A DNA stretch of 64,000 bases from a virus. Below are positions 46,813 to 55,830 of the stretch, in pieces. Below the pieces are notes generated by a model. That model was not told the DNA's origin. It was given only the letters and a program-made list of their open reading frames with translations, and did not search any database. Where the stretch lies: positions 44,458-108,457 of IMG/VR virus record IMGVR_UViG_3300034109_000283; one strand, 5' to 3'. A program made the position numbers and the translations under genes. How positions within the stretch are numbered: position 1 is the stretch's first letter; the number at the start of each line of letters is the position of its first letter.

Positions 46813-49335
46813 TCAGAACTTCCCACTGGGTTTGAGTGTTGGGGGTATTCCTGCACGACTAATCTTGTTACCGAACTTTTTAGCGTCTTTTTTCATGGTG
46901 TCGGGCTTAATATCTACAGTTAATGCTGTTTTGAATCTTGGATCATTCTTTTCTGCGTTGCTAGGAATATATCCTGAAGCACCCTCTGCTACACCTTTAT
47001 TGGTATTTTCTATTCGTTTTAATTTGTATGAATTTGATCCAGGTTCTTCTCGTTTTTGTACTGTATATCCTAAACCAGTAGCAAATCGTTGAACTAATCT
47101 GTCGTATAGTTTTGTTCTGCTACCTGTAGGATCATCTTCTTTCACTGCGGAGAAAAATAAACTTGCAGGTTTTTTCTTCTTTATAAACTGTTGTATCGCA
47201 TGTAATACTGTAGCAAAGATTCTTTGAGCATCACCTTCGCCGGTTACTGCCTGACTGTTATTTCTATAGAATTCAACCATCCAATTCTTTTTATATTCAT
47301 TGTTGAACATGATGCTAAGATTAGTTCCATCTGGTAACTTAGCCAATGCGTCATAGTCTCCGTAGGCACTTTTCTCCCACTTAAGTGGATAGGGTTGGTC
47401 AAAGCCTTCATCAACTTTAGGTCTATAAGTTCTCCATCCGCCGGGCTGCACACCTACTGGACCTGATGTGTCGGGCATCTCACTAATTGCCCCGCGAAAC
47501 TGTCTATCTTTTAATCCACCATATGGATTGATAGCAGGAGTTTTCTCACCGGCGAATTGCAGTGTCTCGTCTTCCCCTAATCCTCTAACTCTGTCAAAGA
47601 AACTAGGAGTAGGTTTACCTTTTACTTCTCCATGTCTTTGATGTTGACCTGCATAGTCATAGTACTTACCTACAACATCAAATCCATGTGTAAAGAATAT
47701 AGCAGCTGGTGGAAGGCTCATCCGTAACATACCCACACGCTGTTTACCTTCTGGTGCTTGTACAACTTTATTGTCACCGTGTTTTACTTTTTGAAGCCAT
47801 GCATTTGGTTTGAGTCTTACTAACCATACATAAGGTTGTTCGCTAGCATAAGGCTTATCGTCTTTGAGATAATAACTTAATGGATAAAACCATAATGCTC
47901 TGCGCCCTTGTCCGGTTCCTATATAATCTACATCAAATTTAGGGTCATCAACATCAGGTGTTTGTCCAAACCCTTGTTTGGCACTGAATCCTAATTTATC
48001 ACTATCCGTAAATCGTACAAAGTACTCATTGATATTACCGCCATTTTTCTTAACATCGTTGATGATTTGTTGACGAACACTAGGAACCTTTGCTTCGTTG
48101 ACATTATATGTAGGATCAACTTTCTGACGAGGGATGCCTTTAGGTTGTTTAGGATCAAATGGGTCAATATCAGTTGTAGATAGACCTGTCTTTTGTAACG
48201 CTTTAATGTATTGATGTTCTAAATCTTCATCACCGAATGCCATGACAGTACTAGGAGGTCCCTTACCAAAGTCATGCTTGCCTAAACCCTTCATATTACT
48301 AATGTGTTGTCCTAGTTTGTACCAGTCATACACATCACTAACATCAACTCTTACTGTACCTGCCGGCATTGTTGGTTTAAACTCTGGGCCCGGAGGAGGT
48401 CCATTTGGATCATAATCTTCGTTTGTTCCGTCAGATGGTTGCCAAACTATATCTGTAGGATTTACTTGATGCTTTTTAACTAAGAAGTTGATAGCGTTAT
48501 CTAAATTGTTGTATGGTAAATTTTGTAAAATTTTAGTAAGGCTATATTTACTTAAATCTTTACCTTGCATCCGACGCAAATACAAATCAATTAATTGTTT
48601 TGGATCTTTGTATAAAATATTTTCTTCAATACTTAAATCAATACTATGCAATTTGTCACGCAATTGGTACAGTTTATCAATGTAACCCTGTGTGCGTAGT
48701 GCTTTATATGCTAAGTTTTCGGGACCAAACTCACCACCTTTATCTAAGCCTGCTTTTCTATATCGTTTAATAGTAGTAATAATGTTTTCAATTTGTTCTA
48801 GGTCTTTAGATTTTAATGCTTTCTTAATAATATGTAGTAGTTTATCGTATTTTTGTTTGGTGATGGTTTGGTCAAAATTTGCTCTGCGTTTTGTTGGAAT
48901 CTTTAGCCACTTATCTTGTAAAATGCTATACTCGCCTAAACTGACTACAGGTTCATTGCTGTCTTGTACATATAATTCAACTGGAACTCCGTGTACAGTT
49001 ATGTCGTGGCTATCATTATATAAATTCTTTTTTGCTGTGAAAAGTTCTTTGTAAACTTCATTATCGGGAAGCTTACTCATATCTACTAATATATGTAAAT
49101 CTAAATCGCTATGTTTTGTGTATGTATATGCGGCGTTTGAGCCTGAAATTGTAATATCTTTTACATCTAAATCTTTTATTCCCAATTCATCAATAAAATC
49201 TTTAGCGATTAAAATTAACTGGTTTTTTACTTCAGGATGTAATTTATTGTTCTCATCCCATAGGTTTTGATTCAATTCATCATGAAAAAAGATGGCGTCG
49301 CTTAATTTGAAAGATTCCAGTGTTTTAATGTCCAT
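46813..49335 (-). CDS. Large multidomain nucleotidyltransferase-like virion candidate
   Basis: 840 residues. The N-terminal domain has the polymerase-beta-type signature: ITISGSNAAY (Gly65, Ser66) and HSDLDLHI (Asp77, Asp79). The middle (about 360-600) includes VDYIGTGQGRRALWFYPLSYYL and YVWLVRLKP, an unknown domain. The C-terminal part carries the TGEGDA (698) to VQRFATGLGY domain shared with the kinase at 43.2 kb. It has no clear targeting peptide. The late promoter abuts its ATG. It could be an injected enzyme that modifies host RNA, protein or nucleotides. Confidence 0.6.
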   Translation of the reverse strand: MDIKTLESFKLSDAIFFHDELNQNLWDENNKLHPEVKNQLILIAKDFIDELGIKDLDVKDITISGSNAAYTYTKHSDLDLHILVDMSKLPDNEVYKELFTAKKNLYNDSHDITVHGVPVELYVQDSNEPVVSLGEYSILQDKWLKIPTKRRANFDQTITKQKYDKLLHIIKKALKSKDLEQIENIITTIKRYRKAGLDKGGEFGPENLAYKALRTQGYIDKLYQLRDKLHSIDLSIEENILYKDPKQLIDLYLRRMQGKDLSKYSLTKILQNLPYNNLDNAINFLVKKHQVNPTDIVWQPSDGTNEDYDPNGPPPGPEFKPTMPAGTVRVDVSDVYDWYKLGQHISNMKGLGKHDFGKGPPSTVMAFGDEDLEHQYIKALQKTGLSTTDIDPFDPKQPKGIPRQKVDPTYNVNEAKVPSVRQQIINDVKKNGGNINEYFVRFTDSDKLGFSAKQGFGQTPDVDDPKFDVDYIGTGQGRRALWFYPLSYYLKDDKPYASEQPYVWLVRLKPNAWLQKVKHGDNKVVQAPEGKQRVGMLRMSLPPAAIFFTHGFDVVGKYYDYAGQHQRHGEVKGKPTPSFFDRVRGLGEDETLQFAGEKTPAINPYGGLKDRQFRGAISEMPDTSGPVGVQPGGWRTYRPKVDEGFDQPYPLKWEKSAYGDYDALAKLPDGTNLSIMFNNEYKKNWMVEFYRNNSQAVTGEGDAQRIFATVLHAIQQFIKKKKPASLFFSAVKEDDPTGSRTKLYDRLVQRFATGLGYTVQKREEPGSNSYKLKRIENTNKGVAEGASGYIPSNAEKNDPRFKTALTVDIKPDTMKKDAKKFGNKISRAGIPPTLKPSGKF

Positions 49336-49339
49336 AAAG

Positions 49340-49346
49340 TATTTAT
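49340..49346 (-). promoter_or_regulatory. Late-type promoter abutting start
   Basis: AATAAATAC on the minus strand, 4 bases before the ATG at 49335, overlapping the stop of the 31-residue gene. Confidence 0.6.
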
Positions 49347-49441
49347 TACTTTTTTGGATCTTTGTTTTCTTTGACGGGGACTGGAATAGGATTTGGTCTG
49401 TATGGAGGATTTTTTGGAGGTCTATGTCTAAACCAACTCAT
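49346..49441 (-). CDS. 31-residue Pro-rich small protein
   Basis: Starts MSWFRHRPPKNPPYRPNPIP and ends in a charged tail, NKDPKK. It has its own late promoter 5 bases upstream, and its stop overlaps the next late promoter. Small proteins starting M-S-W-F-R-H-R-P recur in T4-type aquatic phages as I recall, so this is likely real. Function unknown. Confidence 0.6.
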   Translation of the reverse strand: MSWFRHRPPKNPPYRPNPIPVPVKENKDPKK

Positions 49442-49446
49442 AAAAA

Positions 49447-49453
49447 TATTTAT
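49447..49453 (-). promoter_or_regulatory. Late-type promoter
   Basis: GATAAATATT on the minus strand, 5 bases before the ATG at 49441. Confidence 0.55.
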
Positions 49454-49462
49454 CGTAGCCAA

Positions 49463-49489
49463 TAAAAAAGCCCCTTTCGGGGCTTTTAT
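49463..49489 (-). terminator. Rho-independent terminator
   Basis: AAAAGCCCC / GGGGCTTTT stem with GAAA-type loop and flanking A/T runs, overlapping the stop of the glycosyltransferase-like gene. The near-symmetric form could work both ways. Confidence 0.85.
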
Positions 49490-50382
49490 TACTGAGCGAT
49501 TTCGTTGCCGTTTTGATCAACTAATTTCATACCCTTGTTTCGCTGTTCCTGCATCCACATGGGTCCAACAGTATTCAACAAATGTTGTTGATTTTCCATG
49601 CAGAAAACATAAGAACCTGAATGGCGTAGTAATACTCGCTTGTCTACCCAAATCTTACCACCAAGATCACGCCAATTTTCACAGAATGTCCAGTCCTCTG
49701 AATAATAACGGTTCTGACGAACTGCGGTATCAAAGTAGGTCTTCAAGTGTTGATCGTACTTGGGATCTAAGCCGATATCGTTCTTGTATTGCTTAACTGC
49801 AGGGTGAGTCTTAAGCTTTTCAAATACATGTCGCTTCATTAACAAGAAGCCCGTACCAGCTTTTGATACTTCCTGCAATCCATCAGGACCTTCTTCCGCA
49901 CCCTCAAATCCATTGACAACCCACTTGATGGGCATAGTCTTCATTGGATAAAGGCCTGCCATTACATCCTTGTCACGGTTCAATAGAACTAACAAGTGCC
50001 ATGGTTCCCAACCAATATCAGCGTCAACAAAGAACAAGTGAGTAGCATCGGGCATATCCAAGTATTTGGCAGTTAATGTATTACGGGCACGTGAAATTAA
50101 TGATTCATTAACCATTGTTTCTAATGTCCAATCAATGCCAAGTTGACGGGCAGTATTTGCCCACTTGATGAAACTCATAAATGTAGATTCAGTTAGCATA
50201 CCACCATAGCAGGGCATTGCTATATGTACTTTAGTAGTGCGCAAGTAATCTACATTAACCTGAACCTGCCCTTGGGTGTTTTCGGCAGGCTGTTGTGGTT
50301 GTTGTGCTTGTTCAGCTAGTTCTTGAACCTGTTCAACAGGTACAGTTGCAGCTTCGGTTTTCTTTGACTTTTTTGTTGCCAT
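49489..50382 (-). CDS. GT-A-type glycosyltransferase-like protein
   Basis: 297 residues. A Gln/Ala-rich N-terminal linker (about 1-45) precedes a GT-A fold: TTKVHIAMPCYGGML, then HLFFVDADIGW with the D-x-D metal motif, then KDVMAGLYPMK and AGTGFLLMKRHVF. Similar proteins occur in many phages. The acceptor is unknown. GAGG is upstream and a terminator follows. Confidence 0.75.
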   Translation of the reverse strand: MATKKSKKTEAATVPVEQVQELAEQAQQPQQPAENTQGQVQVNVDYLRTTKVHIAMPCYGGMLTESTFMSFIKWANTARQLGIDWTLETMVNESLISRARNTLTAKYLDMPDATHLFFVDADIGWEPWHLLVLLNRDKDVMAGLYPMKTMPIKWVVNGFEGAEEGPDGLQEVSKAGTGFLLMKRHVFEKLKTHPAVKQYKNDIGLDPKYDQHLKTYFDTAVRQNRYYSEDWTFCENWRDLGGKIWVDKRVLLRHSGSYVFCMENQQHLLNTVGPMWMQEQRNKGMKLVDQNGNEIAQ

Positions 50383-50433
50383 GTATTCCTCTTAAAAATA
50401 TAAGATTATTTACATGGTATAACGGTGATCAAA

Positions 50434-51480
50434 TTATTTTTCTTCTAGATAATCTAGATTTTCACTTTCAGTTATAGCAGCGATGCCCACGCCTACCCCT
50501 GCACTTGCTAATGTGTATTTGATTGTATCTTTCCAATTTTTACCATTAATGCGTGACACTAATGTTGGAATAACAGTATTAAGTATTCCTTGTAGTGCTA
50601 GATTAGTCTGTTGTGGATTTAGTCCCATACTTTGTGCAGAATTTAACACACCACCTGCTAATAATGCACCGACTGTTGTAATAATGCCACCTTGCAAGTA
50701 TGGGTTCTCTTTGCCCTTTTTAAGTATGTCTAGTACTTTTCTTCTGATCGTAGGATCATCAGTCTTACTTAATAATTCACGTGCCTGATCAACATAATCA
50801 GGCACTTTTTCTTTTTGTACATCAGCTATAACTGGCTTATAGAAATCAATTACTGCGTTCGCTACTGGACTTGTTTCTTTATCTTCCGCCACATCTTGTG
50901 CGCCCATAACCTGATCAAACATACCAACAACTGTTTGTGCTAATTTAGGATTCTTTTGTGCAGCAGGATACAAACTCATAACAAGTGCTGTCTTGCGTTT
51001 GTCATTCAATGTAGGCCATGCCTTGCGAATTTCTGTAGCACTCTTGATGCCGGGTCCAAATGTCACAGTGGGTAAATATGCCATGTAAGCATGTTTACTA
51101 AATGGTTGTAAATCTTTTCCTGTATATGGTTGAAAGTAAGCTGGGCTACCATCTTTCTTTGTTCCGCCAGGCTGTGGAGCTTCATTTCTATCTTTTTCAC
51201 TGCGAACAAATATTAGTACATCTTCGTCGGGATTATAATTGCTTGTGATTTCTTTTGCCTGAAATGGACTCTTAACTTGAACAAATCTTCCTGGTGCTAC
51301 ACCTGCTAACTTAGCTAATTTTTCTTTTAGTGCGAAGGGAAAAGGTCTTTCGCTTTGATCGTTTGTAGCAGCTACATATACATCAGCATTTGGAAATGCT
51401 TTTAATGCAGACTGGTATAACGCATAGTGTCCTGCGTGAAATGGATGAAACCCACCTGGCATTATAACAATCTGTTTCAT
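50434..51480 (-). CDS. NMN adenylyltransferase-like nucleotidyltransferase with C-terminal membrane-type region
   Basis: 348 residues. MPGGFHPFHAGHYALY has the H-x-G-H motif (15-18), and GPGIKSATEIRKAW is the second nucleotide-binding motif, as in NadM/NadD or cytidylyltransferases. After residue 200 there is a helical region and a Gly/Ala-rich stretch (ITTVGALLAGGVL; ASAGVGVGIAAI), then ITESENLDYLEEK, which contains I-T-E like the targeting peptides but at the C-terminus. A role in NAD metabolism or virion assembly is possible. Confidence 0.65.
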   Translation of the reverse strand: MKQIVIMPGGFHPFHAGHYALYQSALKAFPNADVYVAATNDQSERPFPFALKEKLAKLAGVAPGRFVQVKSPFQAKEITSNYNPDEDVLIFVRSEKDRNEAPQPGGTKKDGSPAYFQPYTGKDLQPFSKHAYMAYLPTVTFGPGIKSATEIRKAWPTLNDKRKTALVMSLYPAAQKNPKLAQTVVGMFDQVMGAQDVAEDKETSPVANAVIDFYKPVIADVQKEKVPDYVDQARELLSKTDDPTIRRKVLDILKKGKENPYLQGGIITTVGALLAGGVLNSAQSMGLNPQQTNLALQGILNTVIPTLVSRINGKNWKDTIKYTLASAGVGVGIAAITESENLDYLEEK

Positions 51481-51481
51481 A

Positions 51482-51868
51482 TTAATAACTCAATTTAACG
51501 AATTGAAGGGTACCGTTATTAAACCCTTCTAACTTTGCTCTCATATACACGAAATTGCCTTCAATGTTTGTATAAACACTGGCATTGCTTGCTAATTGGG
51601 GAGCACTATTCGGTGTGGCATTTGCGTCAGCAACTAATTCATAGACTTTAAACCAGTCGTCAGCAGTTGGGCTTGTGGCTAAACTAGCCTGGATCACAAT
51701 GTTACCAGTTAAATTTGTACATTTAATGTTAACAGTTTGTAAATCTCTGTTACCGAGATAATAAGCGGCTGCAGGCTGGCTATTACCAGTAACGGTATAG
51801 GGAGCACCGTTACCTGGATTGACATATGAGGTCTCGGGCAAAAGTATTAATGTAGTTGACTGTGGCAT
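51482..51868 (-). CDS. Small beta-rich structural-type protein
   Basis: 128 residues, beta-rich, Thr/Asn/Ala-rich (TLILLPETSYVNPGNGAPYT, then LQTVNIKCTNLTGNIVIQASL). The composition is of a virion decoration or tail protein. Its start overlaps the previous stop (TAATG), and it shares that gene's late promoter. Confidence 0.55.
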   Translation of the reverse strand: MPQSTTLILLPETSYVNPGNGAPYTVTGNSQPAAAYYLGNRDLQTVNIKCTNLTGNIVIQASLATSPTADDWFKVYELVADANATPNSAPQLASNASVYTNIEGNFVYMRAKLEGFNNGTLQFVKLSY

Positions 51869-52038
51869 TATTCAGCCCCCACAACCTCAACAATAACACC
51901 CTCACCTACTAATTCTTGGGCTACTTGTTCTAATGCTTGCTGGATATCGCGGTTAGCGAGAACTTTTACATCAGCCTCGCTATCCTTAACAATCTTACTA
52001 AATTTTACTACTAGAACATCTTCTACAATTTTAGCCAT
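51868..52038 (-). CDS. 56-residue conserved small protein
   Basis: MAKIVEDVLVVKFSKIVKDS, then VLANRDIQQALEQVAQELVGEGVIVEVVGAE. Small alpha/beta. I recognise it as conserved in T4-type phages next to virion genes. A late promoter lies about 20 bases upstream. Confidence 0.65.
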   Translation of the reverse strand: MAKIVEDVLVVKFSKIVKDSEADVKVLANRDIQQALEQVAQELVGEGVIVEVVGAE

Positions 52039-52064
52039 AAATACTCCATTATTAGAGTATTTAT
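52037..52064. promoter_or_regulatory. Inverted pair of late-type promoters
   Basis: Perfect 10-bp inverted arms ATAAATACTC (52037-52046) and GAGTATTTAT (52055-52064) with an 8-base centre. Each arm is a late-type promoter, on opposite strands; the minus one (52058-52064) serves the 56-residue gene. Confidence 0.65.
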
Positions 52065-52068
52065 CATT

Positions 52069-52782
52069 TTATTCTGTATCTGGTCGCTTTTCTAGTTTGT
52101 ACTTTCTTCCCAAAAGATCACCGTGCATTATGGCTAGATAACTAAGTGTGGATTCATCGTCATAATCAATGAAATACGCAGAGCTTAGGTAAAAGCTTTT
52201 CCATCTACTTATGTTATCTAATCCAAATAACCACTTTTCCAATGCCCTGCTTGGATTTAAGCTTTTATTGTTTGAAAGTAGACTTCCCAAATCATTATAG
52301 ATACTGTTCTCAATTCTTTTGGATTTAAGATAAACGCGGTACTTATGTGGGGGATCACCTACAAAATACTTAGTCCCCTTGTATTCAGCACAAACAGCTT
52401 CTGTAAAGTCTACATTATTAGCCCAAGTTTTTATATCTTGCAAAAACTGTAAATCATTACTAAATATCGCGGCTGTTTCACCCTCAATTCTTATGGAAGC
52501 ATTTTTATTTTTCTTAAGATTGTTTTTAAGATCAATAAATTTTTCCATAGTGGGTGACATGTTAAGCATTTCTACTTTTTCTTGAGGGGTATAAGTACGA
52601 CTCCATGTTTTACCATTCCTTACTTTGTCTCGCCACTCGTCAATGGTTTTGACCCAATAAGTAAATCTAACTCCAGGTAATACAACCCTGGCTCGGTACT
52701 TAAATTTATTAAAATAATCCATGTCTCGGTATTCATAATAATGAATACCGGGCACGTTATCAACTGACCTCAATAATCCCAT
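52069..52782 (-). CDS. Hypothetical phage protein
   Basis: 237 residues if the ATG at 52782 is used (AAGGTG upstream; another ATG lies at 52788). Charged and soluble, with a beta-rich start (GIHYYEYRDMDYFNKFKYRARVV, then RFTYWVKTIDEWRDKV) and a helical middle. The family seems to be T4-type specific; no function known. It overlaps the end of clpA by 23 bases. Confidence 0.55.
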   Translation of the reverse strand: MGLLRSVDNVPGIHYYEYRDMDYFNKFKYRARVVLPGVRFTYWVKTIDEWRDKVRNGKTWSRTYTPQEKVEMLNMSPTMEKFIDLKNNLKKNKNASIRIEGETAAIFSNDLQFLQDIKTWANNVDFTEAVCAEYKGTKYFVGDPPHKYRVYLKSKRIENSIYNDLGSLLSNNKSLNPSRALEKWLFGLDNISRWKSFYLSSAYFIDYDDESTLSYLAIMHGDLLGRKYKLEKRPDTE

Positions 52783-55024
52783 CTTCATTCACCTTCGCTG
52801 TCATTTTATTACTTACAACGAATTCTACAGTATCGTTAGCAAGATTAACAACAATATTGGCATTTTTGATTTGTTCAAAGAGAATTTTCTTACTCAATGG
52901 AACACGAATCAATTCGTCAATTTTTCTTGCTAACGGACGAGCGCCCATCTTTTTGTCATATCCTTTATCAGCGAGGTACTCAACAACTGATTCGGTAAGA
53001 GTCAAGGTAATGTTATGCTTTTCAACTAAGGACTTCTTAAGGTCTTCAGTAAACTTAATAACAATCTTCTTAATAGAAAGCATATCCAACTTGTTAAACT
53101 TACAAACCAAATCAAGACGGTTTCTGAATTCAGGCTTGAAGAATTCTTTCAATGCTTTGTCATCTTCACCAATTTTATCTTGGCTACCAAAACCAATATT
53201 CAACCGTTCACCATCGGCACTACCCAAATTACTGGTCATGATAATGATAGTATTCTTGCAACTGACCTTTTTACCATTACTCCCTGTGATAGTACCTTCA
53301 TCAAGCATTTGTAAGAAGATGTTAAAGATATCAGGGTGCGCCTTCTCAACTTCGTCAAACAGCATGATAGCATGTGGATTCTTGCTCAAGTCTGAAATCA
53401 AACGACCACCTTGAACTTGACTGTCTCCGAAGCCAACATAGCCAGGAGGAGGTCCGATCAATGAACTGACAGAGTGCTTTTCGCTGTATTCTGACATATC
53501 ATACTTGAGCAACGGCATGTCAAGATTTTTACCCAACAACTTTGCAAGTTCAGTTTTACCTGTACCCGTTGGGCCCAAGAACAAGAAGCTTGCAGTAGGC
53601 TTAGTGTCATTACCGATTCCAGCAAATGACACATATACTCTTTCAAGTACCTGTTCTACCATTTCATCTTGACCATAGAGTTTACCCTTGACATTTACTT
53701 CAAGATTTTTAATCTTGTCAAGATTGTTGTTATTGAGTTTATTTGCAGGAACACCTGTGTACTTCTCAACTTGTTCGTAAATCAGATCCTTAGTGATATC
53801 TGCTCCTGTATTTTCAAGCACCCGTTGTTTTGCGCAAGCCGCATCCAACAAGTCAATACTCTTATCAGGATTTTTACGGTCGTTAATATAACGCTGAGAC
53901 ATTTCTACAGCAGTAACAATAGCTTCTTCAGTAATGTTTACATTATGGAAATCATTAAGTCTAGGACTTAGACCTTTCAAGATACGGATAGTAGATTCAT
54001 TAGAAGGTTCATCAACAGAAATTTTGTAGAATCTACGCATCAACGCACGATCCTTTTCAAAACTTTCGTAGAATTCTTCCCATGTTGTACTTGCAATAAC
54101 CTTGAGTGTTCCCTTAGTAATTGCTGGCTTGATCATGTTAGCAAAGTCTACCGAACCATTGCTACTTGATCCTGCACCTTGCATAGTGTGTGCTTCGTCA
54201 ATAAAAAGGATAGCGTTCTTTTTAGTGTTAAGAGCATCAAGGACATGCTTTACCTTTTCTTCAAAGTCACCGCGATACTTACTACCTGCAAGCAGACTTC
54301 CGATTTCAAGTGAATACAATTCATATCCATTGAGGAAATCAGGAACTTCATCGTTTGCAAGAGCATTAGCAAGTCCTTCTACGATAGCAGTCTTGCCTAC
54401 GCCCGGATCTCCCACCATCAATACATTTGATTTAAAACGCTTGGCAAGAACATTGATAATGTCATCCAATTCTTTGCTACGACCAATAACTGGTTCTAGC
54501 TTATTGTCTCTTGCAAGTTGTGTAAGATTAGTAGTGTACTCACCTAGAATTTCTTCAGCTTGAGATTCAGTAAGTGTACTTTGATAGTCGCCACCCTTAT
54601 ATGACTTTTGCCAATGCTGAACAAATTCATTTTTGTTTACGCCATACTTCAACAAAAAATAATGTGCGTGACTGTTACCCTCACTGGCAATACTCAAATA
54701 CAAGTCAATAGTAGTAACTTGCCTGCGTCCAGTAAACAGAACTTGTGTTACTGAACGGTTCATAACTCTTTCTAAGCTATTTGTTTTTCTCGGTGCAACA
54801 TCTGGCTCTTTGCTTTGAATTGCATGCAAGCCATTGAGATATGCATCCAATTCATGGCTCAACAAATCTACATCTGCTCCGAAGCTTGTTAAGCATTTCT
54901 TAAATGGGGGATGTTGTACCAAAGCCAAAAGTAAATGTTCCACTGTACAGTAGATATGTTTTTTACTTTTGGCATATTGAATTGCATGCTCAATGATGTT
55001 TTCAATTTCGGGAGAATTTGTCAA
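52760..55024 (-). CDS. clpA: ClpA, double AAA+ unfoldase
   Basis: 754 residues, matching ClpA (758) and lacking the coiled-coil M domain that would make it ClpB. The N-domain (1-145) is where ClpS binds. D1 Walker A GDPGVGKT is at 205-212 and Walker B AILFIDEAH at 271-279. D2 Walker A GPTGTGKT is at 484-491. The ClpP-docking loop is NIGFGSQD with IGF at 610-612. So it should unfold substrates for ClpP, with ClpS (2.6 kb) as adaptor. It is translationally coupled to dnaJ upstream by a 4-base overlap. Confidence 0.94.
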   Translation of the reverse strand: MTNSPEIENIIEHAIQYAKSKKHIYCTVEHLLLALVQHPPFKKCLTSFGADVDLLSHELDAYLNGLHAIQSKEPDVAPRKTNSLERVMNRSVTQVLFTGRRQVTTIDLYLSIASEGNSHAHYFLLKYGVNKNEFVQHWQKSYKGGDYQSTLTESQAEEILGEYTTNLTQLARDNKLEPVIGRSKELDDIINVLAKRFKSNVLMVGDPGVGKTAIVEGLANALANDEVPDFLNGYELYSLEIGSLLAGSKYRGDFEEKVKHVLDALNTKKNAILFIDEAHTMQGAGSSSNGSVDFANMIKPAITKGTLKVIASTTWEEFYESFEKDRALMRRFYKISVDEPSNESTIRILKGLSPRLNDFHNVNITEEAIVTAVEMSQRYINDRKNPDKSIDLLDAACAKQRVLENTGADITKDLIYEQVEKYTGVPANKLNNNNLDKIKNLEVNVKGKLYGQDEMVEQVLERVYVSFAGIGNDTKPTASFLFLGPTGTGKTELAKLLGKNLDMPLLKYDMSEYSEKHSVSSLIGPPPGYVGFGDSQVQGGRLISDLSKNPHAIMLFDEVEKAHPDIFNIFLQMLDEGTITGSNGKKVSCKNTIIIMTSNLGSADGERLNIGFGSQDKIGEDDKALKEFFKPEFRNRLDLVCKFNKLDMLSIKKIVIKFTEDLKKSLVEKHNITLTLTESVVEYLADKGYDKKMGARPLARKIDELIRVPLSKKILFEQIKNANIVVNLANDTVEFVVSNKMTAKVNEDGIIEVS

Positions 55025-55824
55025 TTTGTGTTTCCTTTGTTTTTATAGCTTAAAATGCTTTGAATTACTTCATCATCTATTCTATCAGGAATGAATGTTT
55101 TTAGTACAATGAATTGGTCCCCATATTGACCCGAATTCATCTTGGGCATGCCTTGATTTGGAATCTTAAGATGCATGTGTGGCTGTGTTTTGGGTTGGAT
55201 ATTAACTTCTAATGTTTTACCCGATATTGTTTTGAATTCAAATGTTCCCCCTACTATCAAATCAAAAACAGACACAGTATGTTGGGAGTATAAATCATCA
55301 CCCTGTCGTTCAAATTTTAAATTGTGAATAATAACATATTCTACAATCAATGTGGCATTATCTAATACATTATCATACCTAAGTTGTTGCCCATGATGTA
55401 TACCTTTGGGTATTTCTAAAGTAACAACCTTAGGTCCTTGGGGAGTTTGCAATTGTAAAATATGTGATTTACCGTTATACGCTTCATCTAATGTAACGGC
55501 TACCTGTGTTCTAAAGTTTTGTCTATGAAATCCCTGATGTCCTTGTTGCCCAAACATCTGACCAAAAATTTCGTCAATATTAAAACCATGTGCATGGAAT
55601 TGAAATCCACCAGGGAACCCATGCATATTGTGGGCATGTGGATTATCATGTTGTGCCCGTTTTGCAGGGTCACTTAATATGTCGTATGCTTGTTGTATTT
55701 TTTGAAATTGAGCAGTATCGCCGCCGCGGTCAGGATGATGTTGTGCTGCTAGTTTTCTATATGCTTTTTTTATTTCGTCGGGAGTAGCATTTTTAGCTAC
55801 TCCCAAAGTTTGATAGTGGTCCAT
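55021..55824 (-). CDS. dnaJ: DnaJ (type II, CbpA-like) co-chaperone
   Basis: 267 residues. The J domain (1-65) holds the HPD motif (QHHPDRGGD) that triggers DnaK ATPase. A His/Gly/Phe-rich linker (HGFPGGFQFHAHGF) follows, then the C-terminal substrate domain from about 105. The Cys-rich zinc domain of type I DnaJ is absent, as in CbpA. It has a perfect sigma-70 promoter with the -10 exactly 6 bases from the ATG. The mRNA is therefore probably leaderless, and made early, unlike dnaK. Confidence 0.94.
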   Translation of the reverse strand: MDHYQTLGVAKNATPDEIKKAYRKLAAQHHPDRGGDTAQFQKIQQAYDILSDPAKRAQHDNPHAHNMHGFPGGFQFHAHGFNIDEIFGQMFGQQGHQGFHRQNFRTQVAVTLDEAYNGKSHILQLQTPQGPKVVTLEIPKGIHHGQQLRYDNVLDNATLIVEYVIIHNLKFERQGDDLYSQHTVSVFDLIVGGTFEFKTISGKTLEVNIQPKTQPHMHLKIPNQGMPKMNSGQYGDQFIVLKTFIPDRIDDEVIQSILSYKNKGNTN

Positions 55825-55830
55825 ATATTG

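Noticed and set aside
52760-55024. ClpB instead of ClpA
   Set aside because: The protein lacks the long coiled-coil middle domain of ClpB and has the IGF ClpP loop.
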